Of a stretch of DNA of 64,000 nt, positions 1 through 8,646 are shown piece by piece. The notes beneath the pieces are model-generated. The model had not been told where the DNA came from. It ran no database searches and was given only the letters and a program-made list of their open reading frames with translations. The position numbers and the translations under genes are program-made. How positions within the stretch are numbered: position 1 is the stretch's first letter; every line of letters begins with the position of its first letter. The stretch comes from Dyella sp. BiH032. GTDB taxonomy: Bacteria; Pseudomonadota; Gammaproteobacteria; Xanthomonadales; Rhodanobacteraceae. The stretch lies in assembly GCF_031954525.1 (NCBI RefSeq), contig NZ_CP134867.1:4898001-4962000 (forward strand). The letters are read 5' to 3'.

Positions 1-525
1 GCCGCGCTACTCAAGCCGGTGGTCGGCGCCGAGGGCGAAGTGGTGGTGGGCGACATCAACGCCGCCATGCTCAGTGTCGGCCGCGACCGCCTCACCGACC
101 GCGGCCTGGTCGGCGGCCTGCGCTGGGCGCAGCTCAACGCCGAGTGCCTGCCCTTCCCCGACAACAGCTTCGACGCCGTGACCATGGCCTTCGGCCTGCG
201 CAACGTCACCGACAAGGACAAAGCCCTGGCCGACATCTGCCGCGTGCTCAAGCCCGGCGGCCGCGCGCTGGTGCTGGAATTCTCGAAAGTGCAGAGCGAA
301 CTCTTCAGCAAGCTCTACGACTTCCACTCCTTCAAGGTGCTGCCGAAGCTCGGCCAGCTGTTCGCCGGCGACGCGGACAGCTACCAGTACCTGGCCGAGT
401 CCATCCGCAAGCACCCGGACCAGCAAACGCTCAAGGGGATGATGAAGCGTGCCGGCTTCGGCAAGGTGGAGGTGCGCAATCTCACCAATGGGATCGTGGC
501 GATCCACAAGGCTTACAAGCTGTAA
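1..525 (+). CDS. ubiE: Ubiquinone/menaquinone biosynthesis C-methyltransferase UbiE, C-terminal part
   Basis: The reading frame is open from base 1, so the 5' end lies outside the window; about 174 residues remain of a family usually near 250. UbiE methylates the ring of ubiquinone and menaquinone precursors with S-adenosylmethionine. Visible family features are the second half of the class I methyltransferase fold (VVGDIN acidic turn after the SAM loop), [13 protein letters not shown], the signature [14 protein letters not shown], and the C-terminal [17 protein letters not shown]. No truncation beyond the window edge and no frameshift is seen. A hairpin-rich repeat follows the stop. Confidence 0.95.
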   Translation, partial: AALLKPVVGAEGEVVVGDINAAMLSVGRDRLTDRGLVGGLRWAQLNAECLPFPDNSFDAVTMAFGLRNVTDKDKALADICRVLKPGGRALVLEFSKVQSELFSKLYDFHSFKVLPKLGQLFAGDADSYQYLAESIRKHPDQQTLKGMMKRAGFGKVEVRNLTNGIVAIHKAYKL

Positions 526-583
526 GCCACCGATACGCCCGAGCCGCAGATTGCGGTGAGCGCAGCGAACCCCGACAGCCACG

Positions 584-646
584 CCGTGTAGCCGGGCGCA
601 CGTTGGGGTTCGCTTACGCTCACCCCAACCTACGGTGGCTACACGG
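584..646. repeat. Nested inverted repeat downstream of ubiE
   Basis: Outer arms CCGTGTAGCC (584-593) and GGCTACACGG (637-646) enclose inner arms GTTGGGGT (602-609) and ACCCCAAC (622-629). The whole can fold into one long stem-loop and may terminate ubiE transcription. The sequence style, with 'TTGGGGTTCGC...ACCCCAACCTACG', matches dispersed noncoding repeats I know from Xanthomonadales genomes. A related stretch lies just before it at 541-580. The outer right arm overlaps the 3' end of the truncated GGDEF gene. Confidence 0.7.
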
Positions 647-1037
647 TTTCCCTGACCGCCTTGCGCAATCGCTTGTCCACACACATCGCCGCGTCCGCCT
701 GTGCCAGCAGCGCTTCCGGGTCGCGCCCGTCCTGCGCGGCGACGACCATGCCGATGCTAGGGCCGGCATAGTCGATCGATGTCCCCGCGAGAGCGAAACG
801 GCCTGTGGTCTCCGCTTGCAACCGGTCGCGCATGGCATGCGCAGCAGCTTCGACGTCCCCACCATGCGGCGCATGCGACAGCACCACGAACTCGTCCCCG
901 CCTAGCCGCGCCACGAAATCACCCGCACGCGACGCGCTCTGCAACCGTCCGCCGATGGCCGCCAGGACCTGGTCGCCCACCTCGTGGCCGTAGCGACGAG
1001 TGAATGAATGCGTTTTGCGCAGCGAAACCCAATCCAC
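639..1037 (-). pseudogene. Truncated diguanylate cyclase (GGDEF domain remnant)
   Basis: The 132-residue frame begins inside a GGDEF domain. Homology-like sequence starts abruptly at RYGHEVGD (residues 15-22) and continues through the active-site loop RLGGDEFVVL (GGDEF at 46-50) to a plausible C-terminus. The first part of the cyclase fold, with the metal-binding first aspartate, and any sensor domain are absent. The 11 or so residues before the junction are not GGDEF-like, and their DNA resembles the repeat family seen downstream of ubiE. It lies directly downstream of the Rhs toxin/immunity genes, so I infer that the cyclase gene was cut by a rearrangement linked to that island. It is unlikely to be catalytic. 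Confidence 0.75.
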
Positions 1038-1060
1038 CTGTTCGTGAAATTGACGGAAGG

Positions 1061-1498
1061 TCAGAACCCTGGAATCAGACCGGATAAAATGGTCGACACT
1101 TGATCTGGGCTGAGGCCAGCCTCTATTGCCCAGTAGATTAGAAACTCGCCGGCGTAACCAGAAAATTCCTCGCTCGTATTAAATGAAGACCATATCAAGC
1201 GATTAACGGCGACCTCCCGCGGATCGCGCCCCTCCGTCTGGTCCGAGCGGATAATTTCAGCAAACTTCGCCACACTAACGGAGCGTTTCTCCGCCACCCC
1301 TTCATACCAATATGCCTTCGCCGCCTTGAACGCCTCTCTTTGAGTCGCATTGAACCCCGCACTCAGCATTGCACAAAGTTCTAGAGCAAATATTGCGGTG
1401 GTCCGCACGTCGCCTTGGAAACTGCCGGCATTTAAAGCGCGGTCCAGCCGATCGCTAATCTGCCTGACTTGTAAAGCCTTATATGTATCTCTTGCCAT
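1061..1498 (-). CDS. Candidate immunity protein for the adjacent Rhs deaminase toxin
   Basis: A 145-residue protein with no signal peptide or membrane segment and no motif I recognise. It appears largely alpha-helical, with a KAAKAYWYEG and an LIYWAIEAGLS segment. It starts with ATG 13 bases after the stop of the Rhs-core/toxin gene on the same strand. That is where polymorphic-toxin loci place their immunity gene, and a cytoplasmic protein fits that job. Base composition is clearly less GC-rich than the surrounding chromosome, as is common for toxin-tail and immunity modules. The function rests on position only. The ribosome binding site is weak, so translation may depend on read-on from the toxin gene. 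Confidence 0.6.
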   Translation of the reverse strand: MARDTYKALQVRQISDRLDRALNAGSFQGDVRTTAIFALELCAMLSAGFNATQREAFKAAKAYWYEGVAEKRSVSVAKFAEIIRSDQTEGRDPREVAVNRLIWSSFNTSEEFSGYAGEFLIYWAIEAGLSPDQVSTILSGLIPGF

Positions 1499-1511
1499 GA
1501 AAACTTACTCG

Positions 1512-2540
1512 CTAAGGGACTGGAGGGAGAACCGGAGGCGGAGGCGGCGGGGGAGGCGGTGGTGGCGCCACAATCCGAACACCCAACCTTTGAGCGACGG
1601 CCTCACAAGTCGCGCAAGCTCTCATTAAACGACCCGCACCACTTCCTGCTGCGCGAACGGTGGCGACGACAGAATTCTGCAGTCGAGCGCCGGCATTCAA
1701 AGCGTTGCTCATGGCGTTAATTTCAGCGCAGCATCCGTGATATGGGGAAACCTCTCCCGTACTTGCCACGCTATCCAGCGCCTCTTGTACAGTTGCATTA
1801 GTTGCCATGCCGGGCCCGCCGGCGTTGGTGCTCGCACCAGCGAAAGCCTCTCCGGACTCTGTGACTAATCCAGCCGTCGCGCCACTCGTTGCGCCACCGG
1901 CTTGGGCTGTTTCTGCAGCCTCACTCGCCACAGAAATAGCTCTTGCCGCCATCAGGGCTGCACGAGCCTCCGAAGCGGCAGCGACCACCGAGGGTACCGC
2001 TGCAGCTAGCGGCGCAGCCACGATGGCAATCGTGCCTCCCGCGATAAACTTTTCAGCAGCCGTTTGTGCAGGGACGGCGGGATATCGAACTCCCTGGTTT
2101 AGGGCTCTAAACGCCGGCCCCGTCTCTCGACCATCAAGATCAACGTTCAAGATGGGATTGTTATTGGCGTAAGCCTGCCGATTGAAAAGAAAGACGCCAC
2201 CAGCCTGGGGACCCACGGGATCCGAGCTAACAAATCTACCTATGGCTGGATCGTAGTACCGGGCTTGCATATAAATAAGCCCGGAATCCGGGTCATTTAC
2301 ATGGCCAACATAGCCGGGACCAGGAGCTTCCTGTCCGAGCGCAAGACTCCCATACGGGCGGTAATCGAAGGTCTTGAGGATACTCCCGTTGGCGTCAGCC
2401 TCTGCCAGCGGTGTGCCCTGGGGATCGGTGTATATATAAGTTGCAGTACCCGCATGAGCCGGTGCATATAAGGCCACAATATAGAGCGTGACAACGGCCA
2501 GTAATATGGCCGCTAATGTGGGCGACGACCGATTCTTCAT
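1512..2540 (-). CDS. Secreted short Rhs core protein with C-terminal deaminase-like toxin domain
   Basis: I start this at the ATG at 2540 (342 aa) because GGGGGAG lies 5 bases before it; an in-frame ATG at 2579 has no such site. Residues 1-30 look like a signal peptide (hydrophobic core, then APAHA). The Rhs-associated core follows: TYIYTDPQGTPL, FDYRPYGS, GLIYMQARYYDPAIGRF, SDPVG, and NNNPILNVDLDG, where the usual DPxG is DLDG. After about 100 Ala-rich residues comes a deaminase-type zinc signature: H268-G-C-C271-A-E273 and C309-A-T-C312. This [HC]xE...CxxC pattern resembles YwqJ-like toxin deaminases. The protein ends in a run of prolines. The start overlaps the preceding ORF as ATGA, indicating coupled translation. 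The target base and substrate are unknown. Confidence 0.8.
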   Translation of the reverse strand: MKNRSSPTLAAILLAVVTLYIVALYAPAHAGTATYIYTDPQGTPLAEADANGSILKTFDYRPYGSLALGQEAPGPGYVGHVNDPDSGLIYMQARYYDPAIGRFVSSDPVGPQAGGVFLFNRQAYANNNPILNVDLDGRETGPAFRALNQGVRYPAVPAQTAAEKFIAGGTIAIVAAPLAAAVPSVVAAASEARAALMAARAISVASEAAETAQAGGATSGATAGLVTESGEAFAGASTNAGGPGMATNATVQEALDSVASTGEVSPYHGCCAEINAMSNALNAGARLQNSVVATVRAAGSGAGRLMRACATCEAVAQRLGVRIVAPPPPPPPPPPPVLPPVP

Positions 2541-2788
2541 GCGCTCCCCCGCGTGGCCACACTGGCCGTTCCGCTCCACGACTCACAGCTGCCCGATTTA
2601 CAGGCGTGCACGATGTAGCCGCAGCTTGCATTGGTCTTTCTTGACGCGCTCCAGCTAGTGGCACTGTCCGATTGCAGGACACTTCGGGCCCCGCCATTGG
2701 CCTGTTTCTGAAGAACGTCCCTCGTGGTTTCGATGATATCCATTGGGCTCACCATGTTGATTCCGCCAATGCTGGCGCCAGGGCGCAC
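2537..2788 (-). CDS. Small FN3-like ORF between the two Rhs genes
   Basis: The frame has a GTG at 2788 and an alternative ATG at 2755; the only strong Shine-Dalgarno-like sequence (GGAGGGGG) lies about 20 bases upstream of the GTG. From about residue 36 it reads SVLQSDSATSWSAS...VHACKSGSCESWSGT. This is a diverged copy of the second half of the FN3-like modules in the upstream Rhs protein (pattern VQSNGxxSW...VQACNxGGCGxWSGT). Its stop TGA overlaps the start of the toxin gene (ATGA), which argues that it is translated and couples the toxin gene to the operon. It may be a real linker protein or a decayed module cut off from the large gene. No signal peptide is seen. Confidence 0.45.
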   Translation of the reverse strand: MRPGASIGGINMVSPMDIIETTRDVLQKQANGGARSVLQSDSATSWSASRKTNASCGYIVHACKSGSCESWSGTASVATRGSA

Positions 2789-2832
2789 TGATGTATAGAA
2801 GCGCCTGCCCCCTCCGATCTACAGTCCACTCC

Positions 2833-5800
2833 TCAATACGCCATGGACCACGACGAACACCCAACCGCGTTGCATGCGCGGACCTCATATGTATCCAGAG
2901 GTATCTGCCCCGTTGGACCGCTCTCGACGATGCTTGATGTGGTGGTTATTCCAGATTTGATGGCACCCGTACCAACGTTGTGAATGTCATACGACGTAGC
3001 CCCCGGAGAAGCTGTCCATTGAATGGTCAACGTCTCCGTCTTGGAGTTGGGAAAGCCGTCAATAGCTTGCACATTAGTTGGCGGCGGCGGAATGAGCGTC
3101 ACTGAGACATTGACGGTTCCGCTCCACGGTCCGCAGCCGCCGGCGTTGCATGCCTGCACGTGATAGCCGTAGGTACCATTACCTTTGCCGCTCGTGCTCC
3201 AGCTGCCCGCACCATTGGATTGCACAGTCGACCATCCCCCACCGTTCACTTGCTCCTGCAGGTTGTAGTACGTAGCGCCGCCCACGCCAGTCCAGCTCAC
3301 CGTGTAACTCCCATTCGTGCTGTTGCTTGGTGCACTGATATTGGGAGCGCTGTTTGGGGGGATGGTGACGGCCACGGTACCGCTTCCCGTAAAGCCGCTG
3401 CAGCCGCTTGCATTGCATGCCTGCACGTAGAACACCACGCTGCCTGTGGCGCCTTCGCTCGTGGAAACACTCGTTGCGTTGCCGCTGTACACACTGGTCC
3501 AGCCGCCACCATTGAAGCTCTGATCTAGGTTGTAGCTGGTGGCGGTGCTGGTAGCCGCCCAACTCACCGAAATCGGTCCACTGCTGGTGCCGGGTACGCT
3601 GATGCTTCCGGGCGCGGAAGGCGGCAGGAGAACCGTGGTCGTGCCCGTGCCGCTCCAACCTCCGCAGCCGCCAACATTGCATGCCTGAACGCGGTAGCTA
3701 TAGCTGCCATTGCCACGACCGCTGGTCGCCCAACTGGTGCTGCCATTGGACTGCACCGTGCTCCACGTGCCACCACCATTAATGCTTTCCTGCAGCGTAT
3801 AGCTGGTGGCAGTGCTCACGGCACTCCAGCTGATGGTGAAGCTCCCATTGGTGCTGTTGCCGGGTGCCGTAAGCGTCGGCGCACCGGCGGGTGGATGCGT
3901 CACAACCAGGGTTCCGCCGTTGGCCCATGCGCTGCAGTTGTAGGCATTGCAGGCTTCTACGCGATAAACGTAGCTGCCATTGGCCAGACCACTGATGGCG
4001 GTGCTGAGCGCGGCGCCGTTGTAGACCTGCGTCCAGTTGGTGCCGCCATCGCTGCTCTGCTGCGTAACGTAGTGCGTCACCTGCGCGACGGATGCCCAGC
4101 TGATCGTCGCGGTGCCATCCGCGCTGCTGGCCGGCACACTGACGCTGGCCGGTGCCGGCGGCACCACTCCATAGGTGGTGTCCACGGTGACTGCCGACGA
4201 CACCACCCAGCCACGCGTGCCATACGCATTCTTGGCTTGTACCTGGTAGGTGTAGCTGCCGCTGGTAGTACCCGGAAGGCTGATCGAGGTCGCCGTGGTG
4301 TTGAAGGCTATGGTGGTCCAGGCGCCGTTGTTGACGGCCTCCTGCACGTCGTAACTGGTGGCGGATACCGGTGCGCTCCAGCTCACCGAGTAATTGCCGT
4401 TGGTGATGCCGGTAGGCACTGTGATGGTCGGCTGTACCGGTGTCACGCCAAGTACCGACGAAACGGTCCATCCCGTGCAGCCAGCCGAAGCGCAGGCTTG
4501 CACTTCATAGGTGTAGCTGCCGCCTCCCTTGTTGATCAGGGCCAGGCTATTGCTCGTGAGCGTGCCGCCGCCCACCTGCGCCCAGGTCACGCCACCATCC
4601 GTACTCTCGTTGAGGTTGTAGCCGGTGGCCCCCGGAACGGCGGTCCAGCTCACCGTGTAGTTGCCGTCGTTGGGGTTGGCGCTGAAGCTGATGCTCGCCG
4701 GGGCGGACAGCTGCAGCGACTCGTTGCGCGCGATCAGCTTCTTGCCCAGGTAGATGTAGTTGGTGGCCTTGGATGCGCTGGCATCGAACGCGTACACCAG
4801 CTGCCCGGCCTGGGTATAGAAGTAGTAACTGGCGCCCGCTCCGCTGGCCGGCGCCTTCATCACGCGGCGGCCGGCGGCGTCGTAGGCGTAGCTGTCGTAG
4901 CCCTGTGAGCTCGTGAGCTGGTTCTTCTGGTCGAAGTTCAGCGCGACGCCATTGCGGTTGTTGACGTTGCCCCGGTTGTCATAGCCCAGGGTGACGACGC
5001 TGCTGGCACCCTGCGTAATGCCCGTCAAGCGATTGGTGGCGTCGTAGTTGTAGGTGAAGGTCTGGCCGCCGCTGACCCGGCTGCGGATGTTGTTGAGCGG
5101 GTCGTAGGCGTAAGTCTCGGTGCCCCAAAGGTTGTTGGCCTGCGCCGAGGTCAGGCGGTTGAGCGTGTCGTAGCCGAACGTCTTGCTACGGGTGCCGTTC
5201 GCCAGGTCGTTGATGCTGGTGATGTTGCCGTTGGCGTCGTAGGCGTAGTCCTCGCTCAGCTTCAGCGTGCCGCCGTTGCCATAGGTGACGTTGCTGAGCA
5301 GTTGCCGAGCGTTCTTCTGCACTGCGTACGAATCGCCGTTGCCGAAGGTGAATGACGCGATGTCCCCGTCCGGGTAGTAGGTGATGGCGGTGGCATAGGT
5401 GCCCACCTGGGTCGCCCGGCCTAGCGCGTCCGGCGCGTAGCTCACCGCCTCGCCGTTCGGATATTGGATGGTGCTCACCGACCCGTAAGCATCATGGGCG
5501 TAGCCCATGCGCCACAGGCCCTGGCCGCTGACTTGCAATGACTCGCCCGTGAGCTGGCCCAACTTATTGCGATAGGCGGTCCAATAGGTCAGGCCGGAGT
5601 TGGCCGTGGCGACGTTGCCAAGCGGATCATAGGTATACCTGGTGCTCTGCGTACCCGCCGGCGGCACCAAGGTCAGCACCCGGTTCATGGGGTCGTAGGT
5701 ACGTACGGTCTGGGCCGCGGAAGGCACTTGGTCCTGGCCGCAACCGCTGCCGGTGATCGAGAGCCCTGATGCTGTCCATGCGACGTTGTTCGCCGCGTCG

Positions 5801-8646
5801 TAGGCCGTCACTTCGCTGCCGCTTTCCGGCTCGACCGTGCGGCATAGCCGGTGGTAGCTGTCGTAGATCAGCCCCTTGCTGACGGTGTCGCTCTCGGTGC
5901 CGTACTGGCCCGACTGTGTAATAGATTGCGGATTGCCGTAGAGATCGCGAGCTATTGTCTGGGTAATGCCTTCGGGCGCCTGTACCTGGATCACCGCGTC
6001 GTAGCCTGGCTGGTCGAACACCTGATAGCTCGTGGTGGTCACGTAGCCCTTGGGATCGGTCACCCGCTTGCTTGCGCCGGAAAGGTACGTCGTGGTGGTG
6101 GTCAGCGTACCCAACTCGGAGGGTTGCGAGGTCTGGGTAAGGCGCCCGAGGGCGTCGTAGACGCTGGATACGCCATTCCCGATGGAACCCAGGTCCGGCG
6201 CGCCGCTGACTGGATACGACACGAAAGTCTTCTGCCCCTTCCAGTCGTAGTCGGTCCGGGTCGTGATGTCGGAGTTGGCGGTGCCACTGATGGCGGTATC
6301 GCTCAGTACCGGGCGAAGCAATGCATCGAAGTACGTCGTAGTGACGGCATTGCCCTTGGTGGTGGTGCGTTTCCAATGACCACCGCCGATGCCGCGCTCT
6401 GCACCGGTCACATAGGCGTAGGCGAAGCTCTTGGGATACCACGCAACTTCGTCACCGGACGGATAGGTGATGCCCGTGATGCGGCCGATATTGTCATGGC
6501 TGTAGCTGGTGGTGCTGCCGGTCTGATCGGTGATCGATGCAATCTGACCAAAGTCATCGATCACCAGGGACTGCGATTTATTGTCCGGGTAACCGATCGA
6601 TTGCGGAATGCCGCGCTTGTAGTTGCCCAGCGTCGTCGTATGGCTATTACCGTCCGTAAAGCTGGCCAGCTGGCCCTGGGCGTTGAACGTATAGCTCATC
6701 ACCGGCTGGCCGAAATGGTAGCGATTGGATAGCGTGACGTTACTCAGATCGTAGCCATACTTATCGATGGTTTCGCCTGTGGTGACGTTGTCGACCTGTT
6801 GTGGTAGACCCAGCAGCCAGTGAGGAAGGTCATTGAGGTAAGTCGTCTGCTCTTCAACGGCACTTTGACCCACTATGCTGCTATAGCGCTTGGCTTTGGC
6901 GACTTGCGCGTACTCATTGAATGCCGTTACTTCCCAGGCATAGGTATCCCCTTCCTGGGTCGTCACTCGTTTCTGCAGTGGGAATAGCGTCCCCTGCTGA
7001 GCCTCGTTCACATACGCCTGCTCAGTGAAACCCAATCGGACCGGCCAAGGCCAGCTTCCTTGCAAGGCGTAGCTGTCTTCCTCGCTGCGAAGTAGCGTCG
7101 TACCCACAGCCCCTGAGTAATAGTCCGTGCGCTTCAACAGGCTTTCGGACGCATCAAACCGATTGCTGAACGTATAGTGCGCTGCTGCACCATTCGGGAA
7201 GGTCACATCTGTCCACACCGTATCCGTGCAGCCCGAGCCACAATTTTCGATCGCACTGTTGTTAGGTGGCGAGTACTGATAGGACCAGGTTTGATCAATT
7301 GCGGCACCCGAGAAATGCTTTTGGACGAGAGCAGCCACGCCATAAACATCAGGATTCTGTGTCTCATACGTTCCGACAGGGCCCACGTCGACACAGGTAT
7401 TAGGGGTATACGACCGTCCCCTGACGAGACTTTGGACAGTGAAGGTCCCCACCAATCCAGATGGATGAGTGATCGTGCCAGCGGACGTTGATCCAGTGGC
7501 GTTCCATATGGTCGTGCATGGCGACGAAGCCAGCAGCGAGTCCTCGCCGGGCGGATGGAAGGCACTGAGATTGAATTGCCATGCGCTGCTATCCGGCTGG
7601 ATCACTTGCGAAAGCGCCGGAACATACGGATCGGTGCCGTAGATGTAGGTCCATACTCGGGGCTGTGCCAAGTCCGGCTGCACAGTTACGGACTTCAATC
7701 GATAGGCAGTCCCTACTACCGGGTGCTGCCAAGCCTCATAGGCAAGCGCTACTTTGCGTCCATCACTCGCAGCGATCTGCGCCAAGTTTCCGTTGCCATC
7801 GTACGAATAGACCAGATAGTTGCCAAAGCGGTCCTCAATGCGAGTGACCATCAGCATGGCCGTTCGGCGATGGAGAGCTCCTTGGCTGGGCCGAGCCATC
7901 GTCGGCGCATCTCGGTAGATCAGCCAGTCAAACCAATACTTAGTACCGTCTGGCGCGATACCGAAGAATCCCTGCCCTGATTGGCCATTCGAGGTCTGGT
8001 CGAGGCAGCCAATTGACCAACGATCTTTAGTGACAATGGGAAAGGCGCCCGATGACGGAGCCTGTCCATTCGACGTATCGCGGCCAAGCAGTGATTGCGT
8101 CTCGCCGCTAGCCTCTATTAGCTGGTAACCGTGCCACCATCGATAAGATGGCCAATCGGCCGGCTCGTAGCCTTGCTTGGTCGGCACGACAGCATCTTCG
8201 GCTGGCCCGAAGTTCGAGCACCTCTGCGGATCGCTCAGAAAAGACCATTGTCCGGTCGTTCCGTCCCAGAAGCTTTCCGCCGATAGCGTTTCGATATGCG
8301 GGACGTTGAGGGTCCAATCGACGAGTAGATTGTTGACCGCATCTTCGTAGTGCGTACTTAACGACAGATCGGGGATCTTGAAGCTCCGCGACAACGTCAA
8401 CGCCGGCCCAGTACCCGCCAAGTTCACATCGATCTGCGTAAACGACAAGGCGCCGTTGTATAGGCTAACGTTCTCGCCGAAAGGCGTCTCGCCAAGCGGC
8501 GCTATATCTTCCGTAACCTTGATATTCTTCTTGTACTCATCCTCGGGCTTGATGGTCGCCGATTGGGACCACGCGGAGAACGAGCAGATACTCAATGCCA
8601 ATGCCAGCACGGCATGACGCGTCCCGCGCCATCTGCAACACACCAT
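2833..8646 (-). CDS. Large secreted Rhs/YD-repeat protein with seven C-terminal FN3-like modules
   Basis: 1937 aa. Residues 1-27 form a signal peptide (LALALSICSFSAWS, then Q). An N-terminal region (about 30-550) has the form of secreted Rhs proteins, with VSLYNGALSFTQIDV and LSRSFKIPDL. YD repeats fill roughly 560-1310 (many copies like YDPLGNVATA, YDANGNITSI, YDAAGRRVM) and end at NYIYLGKKLIARNE. A normal Rhs would run on into the core domain and toxin. Instead, residues 1312-1937 hold seven FN3-like modules of about 90 aa, each with SWxxVxxATSYNLQExxNGG and VQACNxxGCxxW. The core is encoded separately downstream. SD AGGGG precedes the ATG. YD repeats generally build a beta-cage; the FN3 array may anchor or display it. 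Codon use in the first third (about 7.2-8.6 kb) looks less GC-rich than the rest. Confidence 0.9.
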   Translation of the reverse strand: MVCCRWRGTRHAVLALALSICSFSAWSQSATIKPEDEYKKNIKVTEDIAPLGETPFGENVSLYNGALSFTQIDVNLAGTGPALTLSRSFKIPDLSLSTHYEDAVNNLLVDWTLNVPHIETLSAESFWDGTTGQWSFLSDPQRCSNFGPAEDAVVPTKQGYEPADWPSYRWWHGYQLIEASGETQSLLGRDTSNGQAPSSGAFPIVTKDRWSIGCLDQTSNGQSGQGFFGIAPDGTKYWFDWLIYRDAPTMARPSQGALHRRTAMLMVTRIEDRFGNYLVYSYDGNGNLAQIAASDGRKVALAYEAWQHPVVGTAYRLKSVTVQPDLAQPRVWTYIYGTDPYVPALSQVIQPDSSAWQFNLSAFHPPGEDSLLASSPCTTIWNATGSTSAGTITHPSGLVGTFTVQSLVRGRSYTPNTCVDVGPVGTYETQNPDVYGVAALVQKHFSGAAIDQTWSYQYSPPNNSAIENCGSGCTDTVWTDVTFPNGAAAHYTFSNRFDASESLLKRTDYYSGAVGTTLLRSEEDSYALQGSWPWPVRLGFTEQAYVNEAQQGTLFPLQKRVTTQEGDTYAWEVTAFNEYAQVAKAKRYSSIVGQSAVEEQTTYLNDLPHWLLGLPQQVDNVTTGETIDKYGYDLSNVTLSNRYHFGQPVMSYTFNAQGQLASFTDGNSHTTTLGNYKRGIPQSIGYPDNKSQSLVIDDFGQIASITDQTGSTTSYSHDNIGRITGITYPSGDEVAWYPKSFAYAYVTGAERGIGGGHWKRTTTKGNAVTTTYFDALLRPVLSDTAISGTANSDITTRTDYDWKGQKTFVSYPVSGAPDLGSIGNGVSSVYDALGRLTQTSQPSELGTLTTTTTYLSGASKRVTDPKGYVTTTSYQVFDQPGYDAVIQVQAPEGITQTIARDLYGNPQSITQSGQYGTESDTVSKGLIYDSYHRLCRTVEPESGSEVTAYDAANNVAWTASGLSITGSGCGQDQVPSAAQTVRTYDPMNRVLTLVPPAGTQSTRYTYDPLGNVATANSGLTYWTAYRNKLGQLTGESLQVSGQGLWRMGYAHDAYGSVSTIQYPNGEAVSYAPDALGRATQVGTYATAITYYPDGDIASFTFGNGDSYAVQKNARQLLSNVTYGNGGTLKLSEDYAYDANGNITSINDLANGTRSKTFGYDTLNRLTSAQANNLWGTETYAYDPLNNIRSRVSGGQTFTYNYDATNRLTGITQGASSVVTLGYDNRGNVNNRNGVALNFDQKNQLTSSQGYDSYAYDAAGRRVMKAPASGAGASYYFYTQAGQLVYAFDASASKATNYIYLGKKLIARNESLQLSAPASISFSANPNDGNYTVSWTAVPGATGYNLNESTDGGVTWAQVGGGTLTSNSLALINKGGGSYTYEVQACASAGCTGWTVSSVLGVTPVQPTITVPTGITNGNYSVSWSAPVSATSYDVQEAVNNGAWTTIAFNTTATSISLPGTTSGSYTYQVQAKNAYGTRGWVVSSAVTVDTTYGVVPPAPASVSVPASSADGTATISWASVAQVTHYVTQQSSDGGTNWTQVYNGAALSTAISGLANGSYVYRVEACNAYNCSAWANGGTLVVTHPPAGAPTLTAPGNSTNGSFTISWSAVSTATSYTLQESINGGGTWSTVQSNGSTSWATSGRGNGSYSYRVQACNVGGCGGWSGTGTTTVLLPPSAPGSISVPGTSSGPISVSWAATSTATSYNLDQSFNGGGWTSVYSGNATSVSTSEGATGSVVFYVQACNASGCSGFTGSGTVAVTIPPNSAPNISAPSNSTNGSYTVSWTGVGGATYYNLQEQVNGGGWSTVQSNGAGSWSTSGKGNGTYGYHVQACNAGGCGPWSGTVNVSVTLIPPPPTNVQAIDGFPNSKTETLTIQWTASPGATSYDIHNVGTGAIKSGITTTSSIVESGPTGQIPLDTYEVRACNAVGCSSWSMAY
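2880..4720 (-). repeat. Imperfect tandem repeats encoding seven FN3-like modules
   Basis: At DNA level the 3' third of the large Rhs gene consists of about seven imperfect direct repeats of roughly 260-280 bases. Recurrent blocks encode NGSYTVSW, ATSYNLQE, NGGGW and VQACNxxGC. Modules 4, 5 and 6 (about 3130-3880) are the most alike, indicating recent duplication, whereas the last module before the stop is the most diverged. Such arrays can change copy number by recombination. Confidence 0.8.

Noticed and set aside
1512..1570. Poly-proline end of the toxin gene as a slippage switch
   Set aside because: The proline codons are mixed rather than one pure repeat, and the run is at the very C-terminus after the active-site motifs, so slippage would change little.
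2880..4720. Regular repeats that might suggest a CRISPR array
   Set aside because: Units are about 270 bases, imperfect and protein-coding (FN3-like); no short identical repeats with unique spacers and no cas genes were seen.
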